NCBI GenBank assembly: GCA_951802425.1
Contig: OX637794.1
Location: 3,038,001-3,102,000 of the forward strand
Length of the DNA stretch: 64,000 nt
Origin: Clavaria fumosa
Lineage: Eukaryota; Basidiomycota; Agaricomycetes; Agaricales; Clavariaceae
Reading direction: 5' to 3'
The position numbers were made by a program, and so were the translations under genes. Positions 1 through 10,759 of the stretch are shown here, one piece after another. Every line of letters starts with the position of its first letter. Position 1 is the first letter of the stretch. A model generated the notes under the pieces. It had not been told where the DNA came from. It saw nothing but the letters and a program-made list of their open reading frames with translations, and searched no databases.

Positions 1-1
1 C

Positions 2-887
2 GTATTCCGGGGAATGCAGAAGAGCGGGAGGAACAGCTATGATGTGACCGTCACCATAGTGGTCTGTATCTTCCATCTTGGTTGGCCAATGCTCCTGAAC
101 AAGTTCGTCAGGATGTCAATTTTAGCACCTCATTCTTATGCGGGTATCTGTGCATCCGCGGTCTCACAGAGGACTGGCCAGAACTCACCACGTTCTTCGA
201 CGCCGAGATCATTGGTAGCCGTTACGGCTTCCTGACTCAGAAGTGGGGAGCGAACGAGCACGACGACTTGGTGCATTGGCATCGTTTCCCAGCCTTCAAG
301 CACGTGAGAAACGAACTTAAAACCCCTCTACTCACAATGAACGACCGAGACCGCGGCGCCGTCTTCATGCGGTGGAAAGAGAGATTTCTTGTGCCGGATC
401 ACCGAGTACAAGACATCAACGGTGCCAGCTTCGCCGGTCAGTATTGCCCATTCGCTCGCTACCACACAGGATATGACTTGATATTGTCGTGTGTCAGGTT
501 TCTACTACGTCTGTGTTGACTTCAATCCCCAACCCGCTGGACATTCGGCAACGTCGCAGCAAGCGCCGGAGATCTTCGATGACGATACGGACCTGAATTC
601 CTTCTCCAGCCCACCGCCGTCAAAGCCTGACACTCGCCGGACAAGAAGCCGGAAGGGTGCGGGTCAACGCAAGGGCGTTCGCTCGCCATCGTCGTCAGGC
701 CCTCATGGCTCCGGTATGCAGACAGCGACGATGAGCGGTTTCTATTTCCACCAGAACAGCGAACCGTGCGTCTTTTTTTTTCTTCGGTGACGTGTTTTTT
801 GATGGCCCCGATCTCGCGCGCAGTTATCAGCAATTGACGCTCAGTCATGTCCCTGAGCGCCGGAGTTCCAGCTTTGAATTCCGTTAG
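2..887 (+). CDS. GID4: GID4/VID24-type substrate receptor of the GID/CTLH E3 ubiquitin ligase (5' partial)
   Basis: GID4 (Vid24) is the beta-barrel receptor that binds N-degrons, classically N-terminal proline, and brings gluconeogenic enzymes to the GID/CTLH ubiquitin ligase. The visible part reads through exons 2-61, 112-436, 498-765 and 824-887. The introns are 50, 61 and 58 bp, and all junctions keep frame to a TAG stop at 885-887. Family-typical stretches include SGRNSYDVTVTIV, FLCGYLCIRGLTEDWPELT, GFLTQKWGA, RDRGAVFMRWKERFLVPDHR and INGASFAGFYYVCVDFNP. A low-complexity Ser/Pro/Arg insert follows (about 540-720), then the closing strand MSGFYFHQNSEPYQQLTL. The start and N-terminal exons lie before the window. 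The first intron has an unusual donor (GTCTGT), but the protein join matches the family. Family assignment is from remembered conservation and is secure; the degron specificity in this fungus is inferred. Confidence 0.93.
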
Positions 888-1544
888 TTGGGGCGCTCGA
901 TCGTTTTCGTTTGCGAATTTCTTTTTTCTCTCTCTTTCCCTCTACGATTTAGCCGTGGCTCTTTGGATCTACTTGTTTCATGCTCTTCTCGCGAGCCCTA
1001 CTGTCGTGTGCCCTGCATAAGCAGGGTTCGATCGTCGAAGCTCTCCCCCGCTCTTTTCATCCTTCATCTGCATGCGATTTCATCTGTAACAATTTCCATC
1101 ACACATACACAAAATGTACCTCAACTCGCCCCTTCAAAAACTATTTTGTTGTCGTTTGGCCATCAGTGACACACAGACCTGCAGAGCAGCAACACTATCA
1201 CCCAGTCAAACAAGCTTACAATGTCTCCAGCGCCTCGTGTGTGCGCTTCGTCGGTACCCCTCCCTCATTATGGCACCAGTGCCTTGGCAGGTGACTGGCC
1301 TTACCTCTCAGAAATCACACCGGCGCGCGATCCGTTGGAGCGGGAACGACGATGTCTATAAACAGAGATGCAGCACTTGGTGCCCTTATTCGTGGGTCAA
1401 AGGACTGCTCCGCTGACCAAGGACCGCTTTCGCTCCTCCCCAATAAGTAAACGGCGTAACGCCGAGTGATCGATTACACGGGTGAACGGAGCCAGTGGTA
1501 GGGTTGATTTAATCTCTACGTTTTCAGACTTCTGATTCTCACTC
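888..1544. other. Intergenic: convergent 3' ends of GID4 and the TIGR04076 gene
   Basis: These 657 bp separate two genes that point at each other. I see no reading frame with family character. The segment is pyrimidine-rich near 900-1,100 and CG content is normal, unlike the transposon island that starts near 2,000. It probably holds both 3' UTRs. Confidence 0.6.
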
Positions 1545-1950
1545 TCACTTGGCGTCCGACGAGCCCGTGTGGAGGGGGACAGCCGTGACCTCGCTATGGC
1601 TGAACGTCCGCTTGCCGGTCCTGATGATCCTCAGCCGGGTCTTGCAGTCCGGGTCAGGGCACGCGATTTCTGCATTGCCCATCCAGTCGTTGGGATGAGT
1701 AACCCGTTGTTTCGCGGCGAGCAGGGGGAGGACGGCACCTGGGCGGGGGGTTTAGACTGTGCTCCTCCGCAGCGGGTGGTCACCCACCCAGGGAATAGAT
1801 GGAGAACCCTTGTCCGGGCGGCAGGTACAGCATCTCGCCTTGCAGTGTGAAGTGGTCGCCCTCCTTCGCACCGCACATGACGCGCTCTCCTACGGGGATG
1901 ATGACTTCGACACGGAGGTCGTAGAGCTCGAAGGTGTCGTCGAAAGGCAT
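1545..1950 (-). CDS. TIGR04076 family small protein
   Basis: Two exons, 1950-1788 and 1738-1545, joined by a 49-bp intron (GTGGGT...CAG), give a 118-residue protein, which matches the usual length of this family. Recognisable segments are MPFDDTFELYDLRVEV at the start, CGAKEGDHF, GEMLYLPPGQGFSIYSL at the splice, HPNDWM, ACPDPDC and RTGKRTFSHSE near the end. The biochemical role of TIGR04076 proteins is not established. The two Cys in the CPDPDC stretch and Cys26 (in VMCGAK) suggest metal binding, but that is inference. The start codon is the only Met that opens the conserved N-terminus. The first base of a retrotransposon LTR fragment lies only 57 bp upstream of this ATG, so the native promoter may be cut or replaced. 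The reading frame itself looks intact. Confidence 0.85.
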
Positions 1951-2006
1951 GACGTTTGCAAGAATTGTTAGACTGATGCATTCTCGAAGGTAGAGCAATG
2001 CTTGTG

Positions 2007-2101
2007 TGTTAGGAGGAATACACATAAGCATATAAGCATACCTTGTGACCTCTTACCCCTGCCTCACCTCTTACACTTGATTAAGCTTGATTCCTGCTAA
2101 C
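2007..2101 (+). repeat. Truncated LTR fragment, same family as the LTR at 21,916
   Basis: The stretch starts TGTTAGGAGGAAT and shares the run of GTGACYTCTTAC..CCTGCCTCACCTCT..CTTGATT with the LTR at 21,916-22,195. It stops matching near a CTAAC, which may be a decayed LTR end. It marks the left edge of the transposon island and sits directly upstream of the TIGR04076 gene. Confidence 0.6.
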
Positions 2102-2248
2102 TTGTTTAGCGGGTTTACCGAATGAGTTGATACAAAATGTCACTATTTCAACTTTTGGCAGCGCGATGCAATTCTCTTGGCGTGGGAATTTTTTCTTTTT
2201 ATATTTTGTCTTGGAGTTTTATGTTTGTGCATGTCGTTGCATTGCCTT
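2102..2248. other. Short flank into which Gypsy element 1 inserted
   Basis: T-rich, non-coding sequence between the LTR fragment and Gypsy element 1. Its last five bases before the element (2,244-2,248, GCCTT) are duplicated at 7,842-7,846. The sequence from 7,847 is therefore its original continuation, probably the leader of a Copia-type relic. Confidence 0.6.
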
Positions 2249-2538
2249 TATCAGACTGGGTCTCACACAACTCATGTGTAAGGTCATGACGACAATACTA
2301 AGATAAGGGGAAAAGGGTACAAGAATGGAAAAGATGTAGTATATATAGCGAACGCTTCGGCATTTGCCGGCATTCCCACGCTCGGACCTCTCGGATCACG
2401 TGATGCGCCCAGGCCCAGGTCATGTGATCTTACAATTATGTAATCTGACCACAGCCACAGGTCATGTGACCTTCCAACAACCCTCCCCAGTTTCTCCACA
2501 ACTGCACTTTGGGATGGCTTACATAAGCGATCCTAACA
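2249..2538 (-). repeat. 3' LTR of Gypsy element 1
   Basis: On the minus strand it runs TGTTAGGATC...CCAGTCTGATA. It contains a TATATATA box, the CTTATCTTAGTATTG segment that pairs with the primer site, and three E-box-like sites (GGTCATGTGACC, GGTCATGTGATC, TCACGTGA). The purine-rich tract TAAGAGGGGGGTGA lies just inside it at 2,539-2,552. Confidence 0.95.
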
Positions 2539-2549
2539 TCACCCCCCTC

Positions 2550-5500
2550 TTAAGGCTGGGCATCCCAACCAGCTAGCTTGGCCTTGTCGGGGTGGGAGAG
2601 GAAGAAGTCCCTGAGAACCAATGTTACGTTAGTGAGGTTCCTACGGGGCTCCCAAGTGTTTTCCTCCACTGGATATCCCAACCACTTCACCAAGTACTTC
2701 ACCCCACGTCCCACCTTCTTAACATCAAGGATTGCCTCCACATCATACTCCAGGTGGTCATCATCAATTGTAGGGGGTGGAGGGGGAGGCAGGTTCTGAG
2801 AAGGGAAGGAGGGGGGGTGGTATGGTGTCAACAGCAACTCATTGAAGACCTGATGGATGCGCCAGGCCCGAGGGAGCTTGAGGCAATACCCAGCAGGTCC
2901 CACCTTCTCCTCAACTGCAAAGGGGCCTGCTCTCTTGTTGTCAAGCTTTTTACAGGGCCGGTCCATCTTCAAGTTTCTAGTATCCAGCCAGACCAGATCT
3001 CCCTCAGAGTACTCCCGACTTGGGTGTTTCCCCTTATCGTAGCTCTTCTTCATCGCTGCCACCGCTTTCTCCATTGCCTCCTTGGCTGCTCTTCGGGACT
3101 CCGTGAGCTTAGCCATCCACTCATCTGCTGCCGGGTTCACCTCAGAAGGTGGCCGGAGCCCCCCATTCCATGGGTGTTGTCCATAATCAAGGAAGAAAGG
3201 TGTCTGTCCTGTCGCTGAGTGCTCACGATTATTAAGAGCAAACTCCGCAGTGGACAACCATTCAGCCCAGTCATCCTGGAGATGGTCCATGTAAGCCCGG
3301 AGATAGATCTCCATCTCCTGGTTTGCCCGTTCCATCTGTCCATCAGTCTGTGGATGAAAGGCAGTACTTGGATTTGCCTTTACCCGGATCATGGAGTAGA
3401 ACTCCTTCATGAAGCGGGACACAAACTGGGACCCCCGGTCACTCACAACCTTGTGAGGGACTCCATGGTCACGAAACACTTGATCCCGGAGGAGACGCAC
3501 CGCTCCAAGTCCTGTGAGGTCAAGCCTGATCGCTTCGAGCAGTGTCCGTTTTGTGAATTTGTCGACAATAACAAGGATGGCATTATGTCCACAGGAGAGG
3601 GGGAGGGGACTGACTATGTCCCATGAGATCACCGACCAGGGACCATCAGGCACCAGATGGGGGTGCAGTGGGGCAGCATGCTTGGTACAGTCAGGCTTCG
3701 TCCGCTGGCATGTCTCACACCCCTGGGCATACCGATCCGCATCTTTTACCATGTCCGGCCACCAATAACCCTTCACTAGTGCTGCTCTCAACTTCCGGGG
3801 CCCAGGGTGTCCAGCAGTGGGGAGGTCATGCTCAAACTCAAGAATGGCCTCACGAGCTCCTAGGGGGACCCAAGTGACTATCCCCTTTCGCCAGAGTCCA
3901 GCACGATCTCGTGTCCACTCATCATCAAGCTCCTCTGGCTTCTGTATGTGTACCACGCTATTTTTCTGGAGTAGCATCTCCATTTCCGATGTGAATGACA
4001 CACGGACTTCCGTTTCCGGGAAAACCTGCACCGGTGCATCCTCCTCCACCATCTCTCCATAGTCTGGTCTCCGGGAGAGTGCATCTGCCTTTGTATTCGA
4101 CTTGCCAGTGCGATACTTTATCTCAAAGTCAAAGCACTGGAGCTCTCCAACCCAACGAACCTGCCTCGGCTTCAACTTCTGGGGCTTCTGGAAGTACTGG
4201 AGGTTTGCATGGTCCGTCCAGATCTCGATTGTCTCCTCTGCTCCAATGAGGTATGCTTGCCACTCATGAAGTGCCCGAATCACAGCCAAGAACTCCTTGT
4301 CATACACATCGTAGTTTTTCTCAGCTGCAGTGAGGGCCTTGGAGATATAGTCAACAACTCTCCAGGTTCCATCTGTCTGCTGCTGCGAGAGCACTCCACC
4401 AGTTGCCAGGTTGCTTGCATCTGTCTCTACCTTCCATCTCCCTTTGTCCTGAGGCAGCGCCAAGACTGGGGCTGATATGAGTGCTTGGCGGAGATCTTGG
4501 AAGGCTGCTTCCTCCTCCTCCTCCCATTTCCATGGAACATTCCCAGTCAGCCGGAAGAGTGGCTTTGCCCAGGCAGAAAGATTTGGGATGTGCCGGCGGA
4601 GGTAGTTCAGCATCCCATTGAACCTCTGGACATCCTTCACATTCTTAGGACATGGCCAATCTCGGACTGCCGCACCCTTGGCCGGATCATGCTCTAGTCT
4701 GTTGTGGGAGATCTTCATCCCCAGGAAGATGATCTCACTCTTCTCAAACTCACATTTACTGAGTTTGAGACACAACCCATTCTCTCCAAACTTCCTCAAG
4801 ACCCGGTCCATCCAGTACCGGTGTGTAGCCAAGTCCTCTGCAAACACAATGACATCATCCACATAGGCCCTCACATGTCCTCCTGCAATCTCCTCCCTCA
4901 ACACATGATTCATGAAGCGTTGGAAGGTAGCAGGGGCATTCTGCAGTCCAAACCACATGACAGCTGGTTCGAAGAGTCCACGGGGTGTCAGGAAGGCGCA
5001 GACCTGCATAGATGGGAAACCTCCCTTTGCATCAATCTTAGAGTAGATCGACGCTCCTTTAAGCACATCCACTGTGTCTCGGATGCGGGGGAGGGGGTAC
5101 TTGTCCTTGATCAGGTGTGCATTCAGCCTTGAGTAGTCAATGATCGGCCACAGCTTGTCCTTCTCATGTTTGAAGAAGAAGGGGCTGGCATATGGGGATT
5201 TTGAGGGCCGGATTCGTCCAGAAGCAAGCTGCTCATCCACCCAATGGTTCATCTCCACCATCTCCTGCTGTGTCAAAGAATACAGCTTGGAAGAAAGGTG
5301 CTCAGGGTCCTTTTTGAACTCAATCTTAATATCAAAGTCTGGTCGGGAGCAGGGAAGTTCATCCCACTTCACTTCACTAAACACCAAAGGGTAGCGGCTG
5401 GGCCAATTGGGGGTAGGGCCAGAGTTGGGAAAACAGGTGTCCAGAATATTCGTGGATGCGAGGGTACTTGTTTTCAGGGGTGCAGGGGCTCGAGGGGATG

Positions 5501-6980
5501 GGGAACACTGTGGGGGGCAGCGGGTAAGGCTCAGCTCTGCCTTCTGCCAGTCGATATCCGGGTTATGCCGCTTGAGCCAGTCATGCCCAAGGATGACCTT
5601 GTGGGACTGGGTCTTTCCCAGCAGAAAGTGGATCCGCTCCTGGTGGTCACCAACTCTCACCAGCACCTCTATCCCATACTGGACCTTTCCATTCCTGTTC
5701 TGCGTCCCATCCACATTATACATGGTGATTGGGTTCAGCAGGAGAGATGGCTCCAGTCCCACTCCTTTCGCCCACTCCAAATCCATGAAGCAGTTGGTGC
5801 ACCCTGAGTCAACAAGGGCCTTCATTGTGGTCCCTTTGCCAGTGCTGAAAGCCTCCAAGTGCACCTGGATGGCTAGCTCTCGTGGCACATGTTTCTGCAC
5901 TTCTGGCCGCACTCTGGTTAGGCGCTCTGCCAGTCTCACTTCCTCCTTCACCTCAGCCCCAATTTGGGTATGTCTCCGCTGCAAGATAGTATATCAGGGT
6001 ATACTTGCAGCAGGCACAGGGACGGAAAGGGGGCTGGCACACTTCTTCTCCCCAGCGGGAGTCCTCCTCTCTCTCTCACACAGCTCTATGCAGGCTCGGA
6101 GCTGTGCAATCTCTTTCTCATATCCCTCCGCCATTTGGGGGGCACATGGTGCTGCCCAGGTTTGGGCCCTTGGGACCTGCAGACGCATATCAGGCAGGGG
6201 GCAGAAACGGACAGCATGGCCAGTCTGGTGGCATCGGAAACAACATCTCTCATCAGCAGGGGCCCATCCTCGGGCCATGGCCACATCCGGAGTACACAGC
6301 AGAGGGGTCACAAGAGGTCGCGAAACGGTCACAGCAGGTCGCGGTAGGGTCGCGGTGGGTCACGCAGGGGTCACAGGGGGTCGCGGTGTCCATTCCGTGA
6401 GTATCCCATCCAGTCGCCTTTGCTGGGCATCAAGCCTCTCAGCCAGCACCTTCCATTCTCCATATGTCTCTGGCATCAGGGAGACACCATAGATTCTCTC
6501 CACCAACCTCCTACTCAGGTTCAACTCCAGCCAATGGACTAGGATTCCTGAGTCCTTCTCTGCACTCAACTTCACCTGTCGGAACAGTGTCTCGAATTTT
6601 GTGAAGAACTCCAGTGCTGTCATGGCACCCTGTTTCAGCCCTGCAATATCGGCAAGGGCAGTCGCATGGTCATTCGGGTCATCGAATGCGCGCTTCTTCT
6701 CCTCCACAAACTCTGCCCAGGTTCCAGCCTCGCCACTACCCAGGATCTCTTCCGCCTTCATATTCGCCCACTCTGCAGTGAATCCTTCTCCAGTAATTTT
6801 GCTCAGAGCAAAAAGGACCTTCACCAGGTCCACAGCATAGACAGTTGGGTTCGCCATAAACAGGAGGTGAAGGGATCGGAGGAACATATGGAAGTTCCTT
6901 TTCTGCCCATCAAAGGGGGCAACAGATAGGTCAAGCCTCATAGGTTGGGCTACAGGCAGGGCAACATGGTCTGCCATCAC
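2550..6980 (-). pseudogene. Gag-Pol of Gypsy element 1 (Pol frame open, Gag interrupted)
   Basis: Gag starts at the ATG at 6980. It carries the capsid-like segment with FDGQKRNFHMFLRSL and a CCHC zinc knuckle at 6,242-6,201 (CFRCHQTGHAVRFC). Two in-frame TGA codons break it: one ends at 6,360, where element 2 has CAA (both fit an ancestral CGA), and one ends at 5,994 just before YTILQRR. From there Pol is open for over 1,100 codons: protease DSG at about 5,810-5,802, RT with YVDD at 4,865-4,854, RNase H (TDASNLATGG), integrase with the H-H-C-C finger and D, D, E residues (WDIV, SDRG, ERANQE), and a C-terminal chromodomain at about 2,750-2,640. RT lacks seven residues (WPEHQHP) present in elements 2 and 3, a clean 21-bp deletion near 5,003. 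Gag and Pol share one frame, as in Tf1. Confidence 0.9.
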
Positions 6981-7539
6981 AGGCCCTGGATGCTGTAAAT
7001 AAAGTTCCAGGCCTTGGGCACTCAGGATTTCTTCGATCTCTTAACAGTCCTGTCCTCTTAGGCTGCTCTTCTGTGTACTTATGTACCTATAGAACTCTTA
7101 TTCTATGAAACTTTTGTTAACGTGGGGCCCAAATGGTGTCCCAGGTGGTCGCTCCACAACTCCTAATGAGTTGCCCGTGCGCCCTTCTGACAATGGTCAC
7201 AGAGCAAGGGCCCTGTCCACTGGACCAGGAAACTACAGAAAGACTATGTAGGGGCCTTTCCTTGCCCTGTACACTACATGATTCACTGGTACGTAGCTGC
7301 AAAACAAAGTTCCGGGCCTTGGGCACTCGGCATCACTTGGGGAGGGTCACAGTTGACTTCCTCCTGGTCTGGTCACATGTATCTACACACAGTAAAAATT
7401 TCGCGCAGTTCTGTTACACACCGCGGGCAGGGTAAAGGAGAAGAGGATGATAGGGGCTGAGCTGTGACAACGTGTCACAGTTTGAAATTAAGGGTCCAGG
7501 CTAGCCAGGTTAGGACACGGGGCTAGGGTGGACAGGCAG

Positions 7540-7550
7540 ATCTTAGTATT
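7540..7550 (-). promoter_or_regulatory. Self-complementary primer-binding site of Gypsy element 1
   Basis: On the minus strand the element reads LTR end, one T, then AATACTAAGAT. This is the exact 11-nt reverse complement of ATCTTAGTATT inside the LTR (7,607-7,597). No tRNA-complementary TGG-type site is seen at this place. The layout is that of the Tf1/sushi group, where the folded 5' end of the RNA primes its own reverse transcription. Confidence 0.8.
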
Positions 7551-7551
7551 A

Positions 7552-7841
7552 TATCAGACTGGGTCTCACACAACTCAAGCGTAAGGTCATGATGACAATA
7601 CTAAGATAAGGGGAAAAGGGTACAAGAATGGAAAAGACGTAGTATATGTAGCGAATGCTTCGGCATTTGCTGGTGTTCCCACGCTCGGACCTCTCGGATC
7701 ACGTGATGCGCCCAGGCCCAGGTCATGTGATCTTACAATTATGTAATCTGACCACAGCCACAGGTCATGTGACCTTCCAACAACCCTCCCCAGTTTCTCC
7801 ACAACTGCACTTTGGGATGGCTTACATAAGCGATCCTAACA
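7552..7841 (-). repeat. 5' LTR of Gypsy element 1
   Basis: Same length and ends as the 2,249 copy. As the 5' LTR it should drive transcription leftward. The plus-strand string AATACTAAGAT at 7,597-7,607 (minus ATCTTAGTATT) is the probable 5' end of the transcript or close to it, some 45 bp downstream of the TATA-like box. Confidence 0.95.
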
Positions 7842-8530
7842 GCCTTCGACTTCGGTGTGATCTTCTTTGCCTTTACACCCTCATTCTTTGTTCAACCCAG
7901 TCTTCCTCATCATTGATTGCAGACTATATCTCTGTCTTGTGTTTTGTGGAACAGTTTGGGTTATATGTGAGTCTTGTCTTGTCTTGTTTTTATTTGCATT
8001 TGATGTTTTTCTGTCTGTCTATCTTTCTATTCATATTTTTCCACAGATCTATTCTTTCCCTGTACCTGTCTCTCTTATTGTTCCTCCTATCTTTCTGTCC
8101 TTGGGTTTATATGTGAGTCTTGTCTTGTCTCAGTTAGTGTCATATTACTCACTCTCATATGGTGTCAGAGCCTTCTGTCCCTTTATTCTGCTTTGCTGCC
8201 CAAGTGGGTGTTGATTATGATATGGCTTCTGCATCTGCATCATCTTCTATCCCTATTTCTGTTCTGTCTCATTCTACATCAACTACTCCTTCTGTTGCTA
8301 TTTTTTTTGATGGGTTTGAACATCTCAGTAGAGCATGTTTGTTATCTTCAATATGTGATCATGGAGTTGAACATTCAGATGCAGCTTCTAGTGAGGAGTT
8401 ACACTCATTACTAACCTCTCACATTGCTGAAGGGCTTTGTTGCAATTTAACTGGTCCTGCTTGTATGAATATTTGTTCTGATTTTCATGTCTCTCAATCA
8501 GATTCACTTGAGTGTCATGGTCAATCCTAA
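7842..8530 (+). mobile_element. Copia-type relic: leader, initiator-Met-like primer site and unrecognised reading frame
   Basis: After the target duplication, T-rich sequence repeats GTGAGTCTTGTCTTGTCT and ends CACTCTCATA. Then comes TGGTGTCAGAGCC at 8,160-8,172, one base from the usual Copia primer site complementary to initiator tRNA-Met. A Ser-rich frame of about 120 codons (8,159-8,527) follows. It has no motif I recognise and may be a gag remnant. Upstream LTR sequence is split by Gypsy element 1. The assignment rests mainly on the primer site. Confidence 0.5.
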
Positions 8531-9122
8531 ATGAGGAGCTCAAAGGTTGCGGTGGTCACATGAGTAGTGGACATGGAGGCTCAACTTCGAGGTAGAAAGA
8601 GGTGATGTCTGAGTCTAAGGAGATACATGCCATGTACCTACTCATATATATACTAAAGTCCAGGGTCATAGGAGTGGTATAGTCCAAGGTAGTAAGAGAA
8701 ACATACAACAGGAGTGACAGTCGGGGGGGAATGAAAGTATCTGGGCAATGATCATGAGATCGCAATGACACCAAGAAGGGAAGCGTTGGTTGGTGAGGGG
8801 ACAGGATAGTGGTAAAGGCAGGACAAGGGTGCCAAGGAGATAAGAAGCCATCATGGGAGGGAGATAAGGGTGTTAAGGGGATGGGATAGCAGTATGGGCA
8901 GAGTGCAGGAGAGAACAAGGTCACATTAGGGATAGTCGCTTGATGGGCAATGTCAAGTGTCAGACTGTTGACAGGGTGATGGCATCCCGCTTGATGTACC
9001 ATCACACATTTGGGCCGTACTGTCAGTGGTAGTCACGTGAGTCTTGTGACTTACTGATCATGTGACAGGTCACGTGATTTCGCTGCAACACCGCCCCCCT
9101 ATACCCACACCCAGTGCCAAAC
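8531..9122. other. Unassigned repeat-derived sequence
   Basis: No coding frame with family character. The right part (9,030-9,080) carries AGTCACGTGAG, ATCATGTGAC and GGTCACGTGAT, the same E-box-like words as the Gypsy LTRs, so it may be an older diverged LTR edge. The last five bases CAAAC are one arm of the duplication around the solo LTR. Confidence 0.45.
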
Positions 9123-9410
9123 TGTTAGGATTGCTTACCTAAGCTATCCCAAAAGGAGGAGTTGTGGAGAAATTAGAGAAGATTGTTGGAAGGTCACATG
9201 ACCTGTGGTGGAGGATTACATAATTGGGAGATCACATGACTTGGGCCTGGGCGCATCACGTGATCCGAGAGGTCCGAGCATGGGAACGCTGGCAAATGCC
9301 GAAGCGTTCGCTATATATACTATGTCTTTTCCATTCTTGTACTCTTTTCCCCTTATCTTAGTATTGTCATTGTGACCTTATGCTTAAGTTGTGTGAGACC
9401 CAGTCTGATA
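9123..9410 (+). repeat. Solo LTR of the element 1/2 Gypsy family with target duplication
   Basis: A 288-bp LTR, TGTTAGGATT...CCAGTCTGATA, in plus orientation. It has the same TATATATA box, the CTTATCTTAGTATTG segment and the E-box-like sites. A perfect 5-bp duplication CAAAC flanks it (9,118-9,122 and 9,411-9,415). No internal region follows, so it is a solo LTR left by recombination between two LTRs. Confidence 0.9.
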
Positions 9411-9415
9411 CAAAC

Positions 9416-10510
9416 AGACCATGGTTGGTGATCAGCTGGGAAATAGTAGGACCACTACCACAATCCCACAGGTTTGACTCCATCCTTGTGATCATTGACA
9501 AATTCACCAAGCGGACACTCATCAAAGCAATAGGGTTCAATCTAACAAGTCTAGGAGCAGTGAGGATCCTATGCGACCGAGTATTTCGCAACCACGGTAT
9601 TCCCCAGAAGGTTGTCAGCGATCGCAGACCCCAGTTCATCTCACGATTCATGAAAGAGTTTTACCACATGATCGGAATAAAGGCCAACCCAAGTACCGCC
9701 TTCCACCCCCAAACAGATGGGCAAACTGAGCAAGTGAACCAGGAATTTGAGACTTACCTGCGAGGGTACATAGACCATCTCCAGGATGATTGGGCCAAGT
9801 GGCTAAGCACTGCAGAGTTCGTGCTGAATAACCAAGAACACTCCTTGATGGGTTACACCCCCTTCTTCTTGGATTACGGGCGGCATCCTTGGAATGGAGG
9901 TATCCACCCCTGGACAGAGGTGAACCCAGCTGCAGATGAGTGGATGGCGAAGTTGGAAGAGTCGTGATGAGCTGCCAAGGAAGCTATGGAAAAGGCCATG
10001 CTGGCAATGAAGAAAAGCTATGACAGTGGGAAACGACCCAGCTGTGAGTATGGGAAAGGAGATCTTGTATGGCTCGACATGTGAAACCTGAAAATGGACT
10101 GTCCAAACAAGAAACTCAACAATAAGTGTGCTGGACCTTTTGCCATCATTGAGAAAATAGGACCAGCGGGATATCGCCTCAAATTACCCCTGGGCTGGCA
10201 TATCCATGACATATTTAATGAGCTTCTCCCAACCCCATATGTTCCCCCCTCATTTGCCTCACAGTCCTGACCACCTCCTCCACCTCCCACCATCGATGAT
10301 GACCACTTGGAGTACAATGTTGAAGAAATACTGGATGTGAAGAAAGTGGGACGAGGAGTGAAGTACCTGGTGAAATGGCTAGGATACCCTATCGAAGAAA
10401 ACACCTGGGAGCCCCACCAGAACCTCACCAATGTCGTGCTCCTGCTTCACGACTTCTTCCTCAAACATCCGGAGAAGGTGAAGCTAGCTGGTCGAGACGC
10501 CCAGCCTTGA
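9416..10510 (+). pseudogene. Gypsy pol relic: integrase core to chromodomain
   Basis: Translation begins within the integrase (RPWLVISWEIVGPLPQS) and runs through the D,D,E core (VVSDRRPQFISRF, STAFHPQTDGQ) to a chromodomain (VEEILDVKKVGRGVKYLVKW). RT and RNase H are missing. Stops break the frame: TGA TGA at about 9,967-9,972 where related copies have Arg-Arg, a TGA in the LDxRNLK segment (CGA to TGA, with Thr ACG to Met ATG beside it), and a TGA in the proline-rich linker. A purine tract and a probable LTR start follow at 10,511-10,522. Confidence 0.85.
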
Positions 10511-10521
10511 GGAGGGGGCCA

Positions 10522-10759
10522 TGTCAGGATCACTTATGTAAGCCACCATTACCGAACTCCAGAGTGTGTCAGAGACCAGCGACAAGAGGCAAATATGAGA
10601 GCACATGACTACCCACGACCTTGGGACTGGCTCACGACCTTGTGTCGGCACCTATGGGTCCACTATAAGCACCCGTCACATGCTCCCACCCATGTTTCTC
10701 AGTCTTTCTCACACTTTGCAATTCGTGATGGAGGCGGATCCACAACAGCGGAACTGACA
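10522..10759 (+). repeat. Probable 3' LTR of the Gypsy pol relic
   Basis: It begins TGTCAGGATCACTTATGTAAGCC right after the purine tract GGAGGGGG, like the minus-strand start of the element 3 LTR. A possible inverted end CTGACA lies at 10,754-10,759. The interior has diverged from the other LTRs, so the right end is uncertain. Confidence 0.5.

Larger units (their letters stand above)
2249..7841 (-). mobile_element. Ty3/Gypsy chromodomain retrotransposon, element 1 (Tf1-like)
   Basis: A 5.6-kb element on the minus strand with two 290-bp LTRs (2,249-2,538 and 7,552-7,841) and a perfect 5-bp target duplication GCCTT at 2,244-2,248 and 7,842-7,846. The order from its 5' end is LTR, self-complementary primer site, gag, protease, reverse transcriptase, RNase H, integrase, chromodomain, purine-rich tract, LTR. 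By eye the LTRs differ at 9 of 290 positions, and 7 of these are CpG/TpG or CpG/CpA differences. It looks recent but not intact: gag is interrupted and RT has a 21-bp in-frame deletion (see the gag-pol entry). Confidence 0.95.

Noticed and set aside
522..848. A 108-codon minus-strand frame over the GID4 3' exons
   Set aside because: It is antisense to a well-supported spliced gene and has no family character.
5994..6980. Stop codons between Gag and Pol of element 1 as a natural readthrough signal
   Set aside because: Element 2 reads straight through the same places with sense codons, so the stops are more simply explained as mutations.
8159..8527. Open frame after the initiator-Met-like primer site as a definite gag gene
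   Set aside because: It has no zinc knuckle and no capsid-like stretch; it is kept only as part of an uncertain Copia relic.
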